Assembly: GCA_029851415.1 (NCBI GenBank)
Contig: CM056741.1
Span: forward strand, 144,696,522 to 144,760,521
Source: Eretmocerus hayati
Lineage: Eukaryota > Arthropoda > Insecta > Hymenoptera > Aphelinidae
Length of the DNA stretch: 64,000 nucleotides
Reading direction: 5' to 3'
Shown here one piece after another: positions 11,501-24,454 of the stretch. Each line of letters starts with the position of its first letter. Within the stretch, counting starts at the first letter, position 1. The notes beneath the pieces are model-generated. The model searched no databases. It saw nothing but the letters and a program-made list of their open reading frames with translations, and had not been told where the DNA came from. The position numbers and the translations under genes are program-made.

Positions 11501-13372
11501 GTATTGGTTATTATGTAGCACTATACAGTTTTTCACTTCGCACTTCTGCGACGTTGATTTGCTTACATGAGATTGTACTGATCCCTAAAAAAATCACCAG
11601 GTACAATATTGCATGCTAAAACTATGCCAGGCATTGCGTGTGCAATGAATGACTTTGCAATGAATGTCTTTCAATTTCAACTACCTTTACTATATATTCC
11701 ACAATTCAATCTTCCTGCAAGTTATTTCCATATTAGTTATCTATGAAGATATCTTGATAATAATGATTCTTCACACCATTTAGAAGTTTCACTTCCCATA
11801 TCAACATATCGAACAAAATTTCGTACAGAAAAATGACCTGGGAGGTCATATTCATAAGACTAATCCATTCAATTCCGATAAATTCAATAACTTTAATGTA
11901 ACTCTTATTTTTCTCGTCTCACCTCAGTATATGTATTGATCAAACAATTTTTGACTGATGAACACCGAGATCTGGAACAGATTTCACAGTTACATTGGTG
12001 TAAATCTTCTCACCCCGGTCACGCATAAATCTTTCCCTAGCCTCCGCTCCCATTGCTTTCCTCTCTAGGTATAGGTATTACTAGCACAGAAACAAAATAA
12101 ACACGCGAACACACTGCATCATTTTAATAGCTCTCGAGGGCCTCCCTTATTGTCGAGGCGTAAACGCATAGTAACTGTATACGCGAATTTGAATGAACAT
12201 AAACGCCTCGATCCCGAATAGTAGTATCGCTAGCGCCCGAAAAAAAGACCAAAAGAGGCGCCATATCATCACCGCTGCCACGCCGTGTTGCAGAACGGGG
12301 GTATCGTATAAATACCGCTGTCTGTCCACAACCCTTGACTTTACAGCGTAAAAGTGCGAAAAGGGTGGCATACGGCCTTGGTCAATGCAGATCCTCTGGT
12401 ACTACCCTAGCGAGAGGAAGGCGATCAACTTGCTCGTCGGGATAACAAAGTTAATGTCGCTCGCAGATATTCCATTGAAAAAAGGGGGTGAAGATAAAAG
12501 TGGAAGGGTGGAAGGGCGCATTGCCTGAAAAAAGTCAATGGGGCTCGCCAGAGCCAAGCTCAACAAATGACTGTGTCCGTCAGCTGCGTCGCGCGCGTCA
12601 TAAATTCTGGCACGAGGGGTCGTCGCGCGGCCCTACTTATAATGTATCGAGGGGTAGTAGTGTGGTGCGACTGCGATGATCTACCGCTGTTTAATGCTCG
12701 ACTTGCTCGACCTACAACTTGGTTGAACTATATAACTGTAGACAGACACAATCGTCGACGTGACAATATCGCAAGAGAATCCCTCCCATATTGTGTACAC
12801 AACTTCACTGATCGAATGTGTAAGCATCGGGGCTCACGACCAATTACCCATCGGAATTTTTTGTTCGTGTACGTGCTCTATTCCAAACACGAGAGTCAAT
12901 CAATTTACGAGAATCGAATTGAATGGGCGAATCATTTTGCTTGGCTGACCTCGAGGGATGATTTGTATCTCGTGAGACAATATTTTCCATCGATGTGAGT
13001 GACGCAGCTCAAGATTGAGCGGCCAACTGGGCTATCGAGTGAATAGATTTTTCTTATTACGCGATAAAAGCTATCATCATCATTGTGGGGCGCAAAACTT
13101 GTTGAGTCTGATAATTATCAATCGAGTTGTAAGATAATTTTGATGCGGGGGGATCTTTTAATTGTCTAATGTCTTTGTTCATCACGTGTACTTTTACCAC
13201 AAGTATCAAGGTCTGAGTGATTTTGAGCCAGCTTTGTTTGTTAGAAAGAACAGAGTAAGAATCGAAAGGAAATTTGATGGACTTGTCCGAGGAGTAGCTT
13301 ATTCGTTCACCCATCTGATTGCTCTTTGATAACACAGACCTCCAAAAAAAATAAAAGTTTCTTAATTAGAAT
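8541..13372. other. long non-coding interval with microsatellites
   Basis: I see no supported gene. A CA run sits at about 8972-8983 and a GTC/TCG trinucleotide run at about 11014-11036. The sub-regions 8880-9540, 10300-11320 and 12000-13000 are noticeably richer in GC and CpG than the flanks, which could mark regulatory sequence or exons too short to recognise. The longest frame with plausible composition is 10121-10543 (140 residues, plus strand), without any family signature. Confidence 0.4.
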
Positions 13373-14247
13373 AGGTGGAAGTCATCTCTGTTGTATTCTG
13401 GGCTGCTAAAGACGAATCCGAACTCAGAACAGCACCTTCTTCTGACCTTTTTCGAGTTATTGCCATATTAATGATTTATAAAAATACTTGGGTGTGAGAT
13501 TCGCGTTTTAGAGGCAAATTCTGATATTTACGTCCAAAGCGTATTTTCATCAAAATTTTTGTGCCCCTAGGAAGCTAGAAAGATCCCTAAATTTACTAGA
13601 ATTCCTGGGCGGGGTATTTTCGTCTTGGACCGAAACAGTGACTAGATAGGTCAAAATTAGGGACAGGGTCAAATTCGACGTCAAATTTTACGTTGGGAAC
13701 GTATTTTTTTTAGAATAGTTAGAGATGCTAGAAGCCAGAGATGAGAGACAGAGTAAAAATTATTAGGAAAGTCACCGTATTTACACAGCATCCATATGCT
13801 GATATGGAGCCCAAAATGTATTATCACTCGCTCGCGTTGTCTTTCAGCTTCCCAGCACCGCTGAAAATTCTCAAAAATTACGTTTTCGACTTAAAATTTG
13901 ACGCAGAATACGATTTCACCCTTAGTTTCGACCTATCTAGTCAGCGTTATAGTCCAGGACGAAAATATCTCGTCTAGGGAATTTTAGGACATCTAGGGAC
14001 TTTTTTTTAGCTTTCTACCGGGTACAAAATTCTGGAAGTTTTAGCCGTAAAATTTGATGACAAAAACGTTCGCAGCGTCAATTTTGCTGTAAAAGTTTCT
14101 ATGCTTCTCATAAACGCAAAAACTCATAACTAGATATTTTTGTGACCCATAAACATGTCCAAGACCAAGGTACGGTCAGGGAAAGATGCTGTTCCGAATC
14201 CGGATTCATGTTCAGCAGCTCAGGATGTCAGAGATATCTTACACCTT
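13373..14247. repeat. 875-bp inverted-repeat (foldback/MITE-like) element
   Basis: The left arm (about 13373-13735) and right arm (about 13800-14247) are diverged reverse complements. Landmarks pair in order from the outside in: GGTGGAAGTCATCTCTG with its counterpart near 14235, GACGAATCCG near 13413 with CGGATTC near 14200, CCCTAGGAAGCTAGAAAG near 13565 with CTTTCTACCGGG near 14010, and ACTAGATAGGTC near 13640 with GACCTATCTAGT near 13930. The centre is near 13770. No clear target duplication is found, and frames inside are shadows. Age looks greater than for the 7580 element. Confidence 0.75.
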
Positions 14248-16184
14248 TTTTGATAGAAAAACTTGTGTTTTTTGTGGACCTGTGTGCTTTCCGATCAAAA
14301 GTTTGATTTCAGGGTAATACTTTGAATTTTTGCATTTAGTTCAAGGAGCAAACAAGTAAAAGTCAATGAATGTTGATGAACATCATTGACACATAGTCCC
14401 TGGATCAAGTTTGATAGATGAAATATCTAATTGCATCAATTCTGAAATTCCCGGCTAGACGGGATGCTCAAGGGCGTAACGCATTCGTGCATCGTTTCTA
14501 AGAGCTCACATCCCACGCCAACTATCCATTTTACGGATTGATGGTCGCTCAGTCTACTGTATCGGAGAAAGAAATACTCCATCATCCAGGCCATTATTTT
14601 CTCCGCTACCTCAATGGATCGTCAATTTCAAGAATTTTGAAATATTACAGCGATGCATCGAATAATCCATTTGACTGTCCCAAGATCCACCAATCACGCG
14701 AGCAATTTAGCCAATCATTATTCACTCGAATCGCATTGCAAAGCGGGGATAAACGTCAATTTCCGAAAGTAAGACGCAAACCGAGTTCCCAGTGAGCATT
14801 ACTATAATACAAACGATTGCGGTATTGCAAAAATGCACACACAGCAACTGACGCATGTAAATTCGCAAACGGAATTCGCGCAGCACAGACGTTGTATGTA
14901 CCTATAGGTACACAAGAAACAGGTTTACCGATCTGCATTGAACGTATAACTATATTCTGAGGAAGGGGCAGGAAGAGCCTCATCTAGCATTTGTAGTTGC
15001 ACGCGCTCGTTCAGAGATCGCAATAAGACGCGGAAAAAAGTTCACGAGCGTACAAATGTATATATATGTATGTATTCCTATACATGAGGGTACGTGATGC
15101 AGTGCGAAGCTCGGTGCAAAGAGGAGCTGGGCTGCGAGCGACGTGAAATCGCGACTATGGGACTTTGCGATTGTTGGATGCTCAACGGGCGGAAAGCTCC
15201 GTTAGCAAATCACATTAGATTGATGAAGTCTCGAGGCAAATCAAAAGTCCATCGTCATTTGGATAATGATCGATGGGAGGGCCTCTGTACTACCTATATA
15301 TACCAAGACGACATCATATAAAGTCTCCTCGAGGGACGAGACGAAAGGACGTTCTTTGTGGATGTCTGATGCCATTACCTATGAGACAAGAAATTGCTCG
15401 TTGTTACTTATACTCTGACGCATGGTGGATGGCCTCATCGCGTTACGCCTTTGGGCTCTATCTATCGTAACTCTTCCTCTGTGCCTCGTCCTCCCTCCGC
15501 GGTTCTCCATACCTTCTTCATCGCTCGCGATTTTTACCACTACTTTACCTCTGCCGCACACCTCATTCTACTACCTTGATGCCGTTCCCACGAAAGTCAG
15601 CACATCGGAGCAGTTCACTCTCCATATGCCCTCTACTCTGAATTCACGAGACCCCGACCATCATCAGCACACTGCTGCCAGAGCGAAGAGGGCTTTCATT
15701 GTGCGACCGGAAGTCAAAAGAGGAAGCTCCTTTGTATTGCAACACCTCGACTCCCTGCTACCACCTCTCTCTTTGGAAAATTTCTAACTGGGGAATCGAG
15801 TTAATAAGAAGCACGAGAGAGAGGGCTTGAACTGCGAGCTTCCGTTTCGTCGCTGTTTTAGTTTTCAACGAGTGTGTAGAAGGTACTTTACTTGGGACGT
15901 CTGAGATTGCCTCACGGCAAAATGTGATAGGGGCTCTCTTTTATCCGGGAATGAACATACGAGATTGCCCCGATTATTTTGGAGGATCCGCTTCAAGCCC
16001 TGGTAATGCTATTGTTTTGACAGAGAGAAAGTGTAGAGTATCGTGAATGTAATCTTTGTCTGTTGAAACGTAATCTGTCGCTAACCAACCTCACCGATTA
16101 CTTAAAAGATAAATGTGCGTGGTATGCCCCCACTACTTTCATTTTGATTATAGTTTTGGCTCATCTCAATATTATTCAACATAT
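14248..16184. other. non-coding interval
   Basis: No gene, RNA or clear repeat that I can support. The stretch 15330-15790 is GC-richer and open in several phases, up to 121 residues at 15422-15787 on the plus strand, but lacks any recognisable motif. A short TA/TG-rich run sits near 15057-15080. Confidence 0.4.
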
Positions 16185-17000
16185 CTTATCTCATTTCAAA
16201 GATCGTTGAAAGACCTTCAAAATGAGCTGAAGTACGTATGATTTCAAGTAATTGGGGCTGAGCTAGCTTGATTTTTACAAAAAAAGTTTTTTGCGAGTTT
16301 TTGACAATATGTATTCCTAATATGCCGCCATAGTAATTTCGCGATTCTGAAGCTCTGGAAAAGCGATATCGGTTCCAGAGCATGACGGAAGTGTATTAAA
16401 TGGACAAACCGTCATGATTTAAGGTATTCTCGATGATTGAGACTGCACATAACCTCAAAATTAACATAAAAATCGATTTTTAGCTTATTTTATAAGATCT
16501 AATGCGTTTTGAAGGTTCTACACTGCTGGATATAGCTAAATGCACTCAAAACTACCGTTATCAAAACAAAAGGTGATAGACGTGGTCGGAGCATAAAGCC
16601 CTGTATATGGAGAAAAAGGGTGGTGGCAAATCAAGAACCCTGCACTTTTTTTAGTGATATTGAGCGTAAAATCGGCTAGAAATCAAATTTTGCAATTCTG
16701 TAAAGAGCATTTCAAAGTTGAAACAATGACAAAGAAAATGAACTGAAACGTTGGAATCAGTCCCATTAATTTTGTTTGGCATAGGTAACTAACAAAAAAG
16801 TAACTAACAAAAAAGAAGTTGAAAGTACCGAAAACCACTTTTTCTGCTCTAAGAAATGCTCGGGTCATTTAGGATCGGTCCAAAACGTAGATTTTCTCAT
16901 AATTTAACGTAACAAATGTGAAAAAATGCGCGGCAAGGTCTGCGGATTCGTACATTCGAGATGAACTTGCATGGGGGCATATTAGGCACACTTACCTTAC
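16185..17000 (+). repeat. dispersed repeat family R-C, copy 1
   Basis: This stretch matches the reverse complement of 63317-64000 with the same order of landmarks: AATGAGCTGAAGTACG, TTTTTTGCGAGTTTT, CAATTCTGTAAAGAGCATTT, TTAGTTAC next to ACAAAAAAGAAG, TTCTAAGAAATG-type words, then GGCAAGGTCTGCGG and CACACTTACCTTA at the 3' end. Divergence is moderate. No coding capacity is visible. Its 3' end abuts a foldback element at 17003 here and a LINE fragment in the other copy, which helps define the family boundary. Confidence 0.7.
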
Positions 17001-17002
17001 TC

Positions 17003-17843
17003 ATTGGCCGAGTCTACATAAACGCGCTCACTCGGGGCACGCGCGCTCTCTCCGCTCGCACTCTCCACCCAAACACCGGAGTAGGTACCGAAAACGGGAT
17101 CTGAAAATTTTTTGACGAGCGTTTCCTCTCAATCGGAGTATCAACACGGGTTTGTGAGATGAAAAACGGACAGTTTATTGCCGAAATCGACCAAAAAATT
17201 AATTTGCATCTCATAGAAATCGAAAAGTGAGAGACTTGGATGTCGATGATGTGCCTAATATCACCACCCCCAACTACTCAGGTATCTAACTCGCGGCTTA
17301 TTCAACAATATTCAACATTACTTTCGTTTTGCATTGAAACTTTCTCCAGAAACTGTGGAATAAGCAAAGGTATGCGAAATTGTGGTCAAGAAGAATCAAG
17401 CTAGATCAAATTTGTGTTACAAGAGTCACCCCTCCGTAAATTTGGGACATCTCGGGTGTTCTCAATCAGTATTTCATACACTTCAGCTCATTATTCAGCT
17501 TCTGGAATAAGTGCCAATGTATAACCAAGCTAATGCTTAATATTGCTAAACGGTTTGCAAGTTAGAGACCTGATGAAAAGTTGGGAGATGCTTATATGAG
17601 ACACAACCACGCCTCTAATTTTTTGATCTGTATTCGATGCAAATCAATTTTTTGGTCGATTTCTGTGATAAACTGGCCATTTATCCTCTCACAAACCCGT
17701 GCTGATACTCATATTGAGAGGGAACACTCGTTAAAAGATTTTCAAATTCCATTTCCGGTACCTACTCCGGTGTTTGGGTGGAGAGCGCGAGCGGAGAGAG
17801 CGCGCGCGCCCCGAGTGAGCGCGTCTATGTAGACTCGGCCAAT
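17003..17843. mobile_element. 841-bp foldback element with ATTGGCCGAGTC termini
   Basis: Terminal inverted repeats begin ATTGGCCGAGTCTACATA on the left. The right end reads as the reverse complement with one substitution in the first 20 bases. The arms continue for more than 200 bp through CGCGCTCACTCGGGG, CACCCAAACACCGG and GGTACC, and weaker pairing reaches almost to the centre near 17420. CCTTA occurs close outside both ends (about 16995 and 17844) and might be a target duplication, but three extra bases intervene on the left. The arms are unusually rich in GAGCGCG-type CpG words. No transposase is present. Confidence 0.75.
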
Positions 17844-19221
17844 CCTTAAAACCGATAATTAGAGTTAAAAAAAACCTGGTCGCGGAACAATGTCAGAGCC
17901 GAATGATTGAGCGCGTAATTTTACGACGAAAACAAATAGAATAAAGCGCGAAAAGATACGAAAATTGGCCCCATCATCTCCAAATCGAGGAATCTCTCTG
18001 AAACTACGGATGACCATAAATGCGCGCGTTTCGAAGCCGTTTATTTCGCACTCAGGAAATAAATCCAGCTACGACTTGGTCGCAACAGCCTCGTTAAATT
18101 TAGCCAACACTCGCTTGGCACGGCTTTTACGAGCATCGTCGTCTCTCACTCTTCTCCAGATATCCTGGATATGCCGCCAGGAGTGCTATTCTGTGAGGGA
18201 GTAATCAACCGCCTCCTTGAATTTGTCCCGGAAATCAGGGAATTACCAAACTACCGAGGGTTACCTGTGTTGGCAGGTGTGCACCGCGTGTACATACCAT
18301 TTTTTATTTTATCGGTGTCAAGTATATTCATATCTGAATGCCGGATATGTAAACTCGACTGGCTATTGTTATTATTTTTGAGCAGCGATGAAAATCGAGG
18401 GTGTGATCATTGAGGGCTCTTATAGTAAGTTATTATAACTTGAATGAAAATGAAATTTTATTGGAACTTCTCAAGCCTCATCAATACTTTTTCTGCACAA
18501 AATACAATTGATATCGAGCTCGAGTATGCGGTTTCGTCCTCTGATAATCCTTCAAATAATACAAACTTGAATTTTCTTGAATAGGAAAAAGTCGACGGAT
18601 GATTGACAATAAGTAGTAAAAATACGAGCTCCATCTAAATCCCTCAGAACGTTTTGAGGTATATTACCTATTTATATAGTTTGGCACAATAATAGCAATC
18701 GGCTCATTAAGGTAAGATCCGTACAAGTAGATATGTATTCCGGCAGTATTACGAGATTGCTCTTAGGGATTGTCATCTTTTGTTACTGAGCGCTCCTTTG
18801 GAATGCAATCAATATTTGTTCGGTATGCGATGCGAACTGTATGCAAATTCCCTTGGCGCAATTTCGACGCCGATGTCTTATTCCAGCTGCTGCAAAAAGC
18901 AATTGATTCATTCGCAGAAATTGATTATACCCGATGGCCAGACCATCTATCATGCAAATACCAAGTAGCGCTAATTTATTGACGGCATAAATCTATATTT
19001 TTCGCGAAAGATTCGAAAAGGAAAGTAAACTTCTCGGAATCACTTTTGCATCAAACCATTTATGAAACTGAAATCATGGGTAACCTCTAAAGATTCTCAT
19101 TTCTTCACATGTAACAATTTGGTCACAGAAAATCGTGGACACAACTGTGTAACAGCACTATGTACAAAGAACGTTGCAGAATTTGTCTGTGAATATAAGA
19201 CAGACCCAAACGCGTGCATAA
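17844..19221. other. non-coding interval, probable 3' flank of the MNS1-type gene
   Basis: Between the foldback element and the minus-strand gene I see no other gene. On the minus strand an AATAAA lies at 18980-18975, about 240 bases downstream of the gene's stop codon, and is a candidate poly(A) signal. Several plus-strand frames of 60-80 residues have no features. Confidence 0.45.
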
Positions 19222-20505
19222 TCAAGATAGTTGTGGCGCCTCTTCATCAACTTCATCGGGTTCTGGCCCAGGATCTACATCCGCAGCATCTCCATATCGA
19301 TTGTTCAAGGCTGCGTCAACTAGGGCACGCTCCTCGTCAGTCAATGCCCTCCTGCTCACAAATTCGGCGATCTGGTCCACGTGGCCACGGAGCAATGCCA
19401 GCCTGGCATTCCTCGCCTCCTTTCTGAGCTGCTCCTCGTGGCGCTCCTCCTCTTCGATCAGAGCTCGAACTTTTTCAACTTCTAACTCCAGAGCCTTGGT
19501 ACGCTCAGTCATCAATGTCTCGAGTTCCGCTCTGTATTCAACTCTGCGGCGCTTTTTCAGCTCCAGAGTGGCCCGTTCCTCACGCTCGGCTTCCAAAAGG
19601 CGAGCCATAACCGCTGCGGCAAATTGTTGCTCAGCCTCCGCCAGGCGGCGCCGACTCTCCTTACGCTCCCTCACTTGTTCGTCGAGCGCTTGCACCACTT
19701 GTATTGCGCGCTGCCGACGCCTAAGCTCAGCCTCACGCTCCTCGAGCTCGGCCTGGAGCCGGGCCTCTTCCAAGGCTTTTTCGAGAGCGAGTCTTTGGCG
19801 CTGGATCCGCTCCGTCTGGCGTGCCATCAGAATTTTGGCCACGGCCTCGATTGCCTCGGCTCGCCTCGCGCAGGCCTGTCGACGGAGCTCGGCTAACCTC
19901 TGGGCCCTGGCCTCTAATTGGCGCTCATACGCTTCACGACGTTCGCGCTCCTCGGTTTCGAGTGCTTGAAGCAGTTCTAGTTGGAGCTGACGCTCCTCTG
20001 AGTGCACTAGCCCTCCGAGTCTGAGCTTTCTGTAGGTGCGTTGCCTGGCGAGAAGTTTCTCGGCGCGCTCACGCTCCTCCTGGAGTCGATCGAGTTCTTC
20101 CAGTGCGAGGCGCTCTTCACGCTCCTCTTGGCGTTGTAGCTCCAAACGGCACCGCTTCTCTTCCACCTGGCGTCCGAGCTCCTCGAGCAGCTCGGTAGTG
20201 AGCCTCTCGCGTCTGATGAGCTCCTCCCGCTCGCGGACCTGATGCTCCTCGACAACGAGGCAGCGGGCATCTTGGGACCCGAGCCTCGCCTGGGCCTTTT
20301 CGGCCAAGCGATCAGCCTCGTGTTCAGCTAACTGGGCCTGCAGAGCCTTCCGCACATAGGCCTTGCGCAGCTCGTCCCGTAATTGGTCCAATTCATCGTT
20401 GTCGTGCAGAGAACGCCGTTGAGGACCGTAGAGCAGGGCATACGACGCACGTGCACCGCAACCATCCATGGACAGGTTCGCCAGGTCCGTAGATCTATCG
20501 TCGAG
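19222..20505 (-). CDS. MNS1: MNS1-type axonemal coiled-coil protein, 3' coding exon (partial)
   Basis: One continuous minus-strand exon encodes about 427 residues dominated by Glu, Arg, Leu, Gln and Ala in uninterrupted heptad-like coiled coil, the trichohyalin-plectin homology type. The block DELRKAYVRKALQAQLAEHE near the start and the C-terminal block ending RNARLALLRGHVDQIAEF correspond in position and character to the conserved blocks of meiosis-specific nuclear structural protein 1, a microtubule-inner protein of motile cilia and sperm flagella. Family length is about 490 residues, and the segment before the first conserved block is too short here, so an upstream exon at higher coordinates is missing. 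I place the 5' exon edge at 20505 because CTTCTCTCCTCCCACCAG just upstream is a strong splice acceptor. Open frame continues to 20556 without a good ATG. The stop is TGA at 19224-19222. The opposite strand is also open for long stretches, an effect of the codon bias. Confidence 0.82.
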   Translation of the reverse strand, partial: LDDRSTDLANLSMDGCGARASYALLYGPQRRSLHDNDELDQLRDELRKAYVRKALQAQLAEHEADRLAEKAQARLGSQDARCLVVEEHQVREREELIRRERLTTELLEELGRQVEEKRCRLELQRQEEREERLALEELDRLQEERERAEKLLARQRTYRKLRLGGLVHSEERQLQLELLQALETEERERREAYERQLEARAQRLAELRRQACARRAEAIEAVAKILMARQTERIQRQRLALEKALEEARLQAELEEREAELRRRQRAIQVVQALDEQVRERKESRRRLAEAEQQFAAAVMARLLEAEREERATLELKKRRRVEYRAELETLMTERTKALELEVEKVRALIEEEERHEEQLRKEARNARLALLRGHVDQIAEFVSRRALTDEERALVDAALNNRYGDAADVDPGPEPDEVDEEAPQLS

Positions 20506-20556
20506 CTGGTGGGAGGAGAGAAGCCGCCTGATAAGCTGTTCCACGCATTTTTGCGC

Positions 20557-23500
20557 TTATATGATTCGTCCGAGAATGCTACGCATGCGAGAAAAAGTAA
20601 GATTATGGGCTACGAGGCGTTACGCTGGGGACCGTTATTATTATACGCGTGTGATCGATGAGGAATTCTTGTGCGGATCTATCGCGACAGCGCAGACCGG
20701 TCTTAGAAAGAAGATCTACTAACTCGAGAGCAAGGTATCGATGTTTGATCAGACGGAGCAAAAGGAGTGAGATCCTTGTGACTATGAATACGGGTTGATG
20801 AGATGGGATAATATCGGAGAAACTGATGCATTCCTCTTTCTCCAGAAAATTCAGAATATGTGAGCAACATGCTGCATGACCGGATACTCATACGTCCGAC
20901 GTACGGTGTCTCAACGGAGGGAGAGATAATTATTAGTCTTCAAGATAGTTGCCTCGGATAGTTCTTAACAAATGACCTACTGACTTGGATATGACTGCTT
21001 TAACGAATATCCGTAGCATATTCACGAAGAATTGTAGTTTATATCCTCATGAATTGTTGTGACTATTATCTCCTGAGTAAATTGGGATTCATGAACCAAA
21101 AGTAAAAAATAGATACGCCGATTTCTGAAAAATAATATCAAGAAGCTGATGAAGAAGGACGCGTTGAGGGAAAAGTGGAAAAAATCACTTCGTCAGCGAG
21201 TTATTCATGTCAGTTCTTTCAAAATGAGTAGAGTAAGGATTATTTCAGCGGTTTTCCACCAACGGTGAGCTTCACCATGTTATAATTATTGAAGATCATG
21301 TTCATGCCTCAGATGGTATTAGCCAATTTCATCCAAATTTTTTGTGATTTTTCAACATTCCATGAACAGTGACAAAAATATAGATTGGGTGGTTGCCCTT
21401 ATTTTGCAGTCATGTAGTAGAAAACCATGATAGATTTTATGGAGAAATAAATTTTGCTCGAATTTTATCCAATGAAAAATGTTGTACTTCTCAGCCATAT
21501 CCTAAATAGACGATCAATTCCGAAATCGGACTTCTCAAAAATTTTAAATTAACTCTCGTAGAAGCAGAACTACTCTCGCTAGTAGCAGAAAAGTTATGTC
21601 TGATTCGACATTATTTTGTTGGAAGTGAAGGTTCTGAAGATGTCATTCGAGTCGGTACTTTGTTAGGAAACCGACCCAATCAACATTGACTATTGGAAGT
21701 TTGATTGATTTTACGTAGATCTATACTTCGGCTGGAATATTGCTAAACAAAGCATGCCATACTAAAGATAGCAACGATCAGAAAGATTGCAGTCTTCATC
21801 GTATTCCATTAGAAATCATTGTTTTGTAACTCGTTAAAAAAATTTTTTAAGAAGATCCGCGAGGATCAGAATAATTACAAATCAGTATAATTATAAATCA
21901 GTACTTATAGGTATGAATTGCAGTGACAAGCACTAGGCCTGATCTCTAAACAGTTTGATATAGTTACTCTACGTTCTTTGCACTTGAGGTGGTACCAAAA
22001 TATAGAGGAGTCGTAGGGAAATATTGGTGACCTGGACTCCGTGGTCCCGTTGGTAAGTATCAGTTTCCCTTAAATTACAAAAAAATCGTTCATATATTCA
22101 ATAAATTCGGCAAGAATTAGATCGATTTTTCAGTGTTGAAAGTGAAAATTGATGCCCAGTGCTCTACTCTTTAAAGTTTCACAAAGGTCAACTGTTTTTA
22201 AATCACTTTGAAGAGTGCGATACTCGATGTCAAAATGTTTTATGTTTTATCAGTCAAATGTATTGCCGACGTGGTGGAGGGAATTATAAGCACTCGATGA
22301 TAATGTAACCATAACTAAGAAATTACGAGAAAAATAATGAAATATCAAGAAATAACCTAACAAAGCATATGCTCGTGAATGAGTAGATCACAGAAAATCA
22401 AAGCACAAATTCAAATCGAAACGTTACCTTAATCCAACCTCCTACGAATACCGGCTCCCGGGTAACTTAGCAGCGAAGCACTGACTTTGGTGCCCGATGC
22501 TGTTCAACTTTTTCAACTGTCAACTGAAGCACTTTGGCTCGGCACCACAACTCACAGTTGGTAAACTAAACAATCGAGGGGCGCACGCGCACCAGCTGGT
22601 CAACAAAACAAACGAGCGTACGCCAGATCCTCACTCAAAGACCATCTCAATTACTTTATAGCGATCTGATTAATTTGCTTCAAAACGCGCACTCAGAAAG
22701 CACTTATGGGTACGTTCAATGTATGAACGAAGACTTGTAATAATGCAAGCAGGAAGTCAAGGTGAGCATCGGAGCGAGTTGGAATGTCGGTTGAATCGAA
22801 CTGAATCGTACACTGGATCGCACTCGTTGGCGTTTCAAACGCTACTAATACAGCTGCAATGCTGGTGCGATTCGATGCGATGAAATGCCGTGCCGTAGCC
22901 GCATGGCTTGATCGCAGCGGGCCCGCGCTCATCGGCTCGCATGAAAGAAAGGAAGAAAGAGAAAGAACGAGAGAAGTGGAGGGGATGAATACCTATACCC
23001 CCACTCATCAGGTATGGCCCTTCAAGCAGCGACGAGTTCAGTGCAGGCATCTTATACAAAAAGGCCCTACACCGATAGTCTCGGAACGAAAGGAGCCTGG
23101 AGCGTCAATACCTCACTAACAACTGCATGGAAAATAAGTAAAGGTTAAAAAGAATTTTTAAAAACGCTTTTATTCACTGATCCAAACGGCGTGGTGAAGC
23201 TCAGCGTAGTGTATTAGAAATAGAATTTGAGAGACGGACGATAAAAAAAATCGCGCAGAAAGGGATTGCACGGTACACGAGAAACTATGGGTACACTGGG
23301 CAGCCTATATAAGCCCTATGGGTGTCTCATATAAGAATGTGGCGCCAATCTGTGGCGAGTCACACACTCATCATTACGTGCAGCAGATAATACTGTAGTC
23401 AAGGACAACCTCCCCCCCCCGCCCCCACCGCGTACGACCGCTAACGCTCAATTGTCTACCCTCCCTACTCAATTGATTGAAGTCGTCAATCATGGGGTCC

Positions 23501-24095
23501 CTAAGCGAACGAGAAACAGGAAGCCAAAATCTTGTTCCAGAAATGGGGGAAAAATACCATGATCAGAACTATGGCCAAGGCGAAGTGGAATAAAAGCGTT
23601 TAAAAAAGAATGTATTGGTAAATATTCTATAGACCGTGGTAAAGACGAGCTTATGGCACTTTTAGAAAACTTTGTGACACCAAGGTATTAAAAAAAGTTA
23701 GTTGCGCAAGCTTCGAACCCCAAGGGTCCTGTTGTATTCATGTAAACCAATATCTTCACAAGTATCATGAGCTAGCCACAGTATTGGAATGGTTTATTTT
23801 TGTGTAAAAGTCATGGATTAGTATCAATCCTCATAGCCAACACGAATAAGTGTGATTTTACTGCCAAGGTGAAATCGTGATTCCCTTAGATTGCGAGAGA
23901 GTGCAAATGTGCATTTCAGCGGTTATGGAATTCTCACCTTCGGGAAATCATTACTTTCGTATCTATACAGCTCCAAGGCATTGCTAATATTTGAAGCCTG
24001 ATCTCGAGCAGCGTTTCCATTAACGTACTTGGAATTTCCCAAGCGTAAAAAATCATTGACCCTATTTTATCCGTTCACTACGGAAGCTGAAAGTT
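20557..24095. other. 5' flank or first intron of the MNS1-type gene; no gene recognised
   Basis: The missing first exon(s) of the minus-strand gene should lie here or beyond, but I could not identify them with confidence. A GC-rich island at about 22430-23120 would be a reasonable promoter position. There is a C-rich run at about 23410-23426. No repeats of note. Confidence 0.4.
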
Positions 24096-24454
24096 GGGTT
24101 CTGGACTCACAAGGAGAGTCCGGAGTCTCCGGGTCCTGAAATCTCACCAAAATTTTTTCACAGTTTCGTACCACCTAGAATATGGAGAATCTAAAGCAAC
24201 TCTGTCAAATGGGCCTTCTGTTCTGAGCTACAGCCAGAAACATCAACATTGTCAGTATATCTATATATACCACGTTTTAACATGGGCCTATATGGGCAAT
24301 GCTAATGTCATAATAAGGCTGTAGCTCTGAACGGGAGGCCCATTTGACAGAGTTGCTTTGGGTTCTTCATATTCTAGGTGGTACGAAACTGCAAAAAAAT
24401 TTTGGTGAGATTTCAGGACCCGGAGACTCCGGACTCCCCTTGTCAGTTCTGGCC
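24096..24454. repeat. 359-bp hairpin MITE
   Basis: Two arms of about 145 bp are near-perfect reverse complements around a loop of about 70 bp (24240-24310). Landmarks: TTCTGGACTCACAAGG against CCTTGTCAGTTCTGG; GGAGTCCGGAGTCTCC-type words on both sides; ACCTAGAATATG against CATATTCTAGGT; TGTCAAATGGGCC against GGCCCATTTGACA. No coding potential. No target duplication could be fixed. Confidence 0.8.

Noticed and set aside
19214..19969. 251-residue plus-strand frame, serine/arginine-rich
   Set aside because: It is the antisense shadow of the MNS1-type coiled-coil exon; Glu and Leu codons read backwards give Ser- and Arg-rich peptides.
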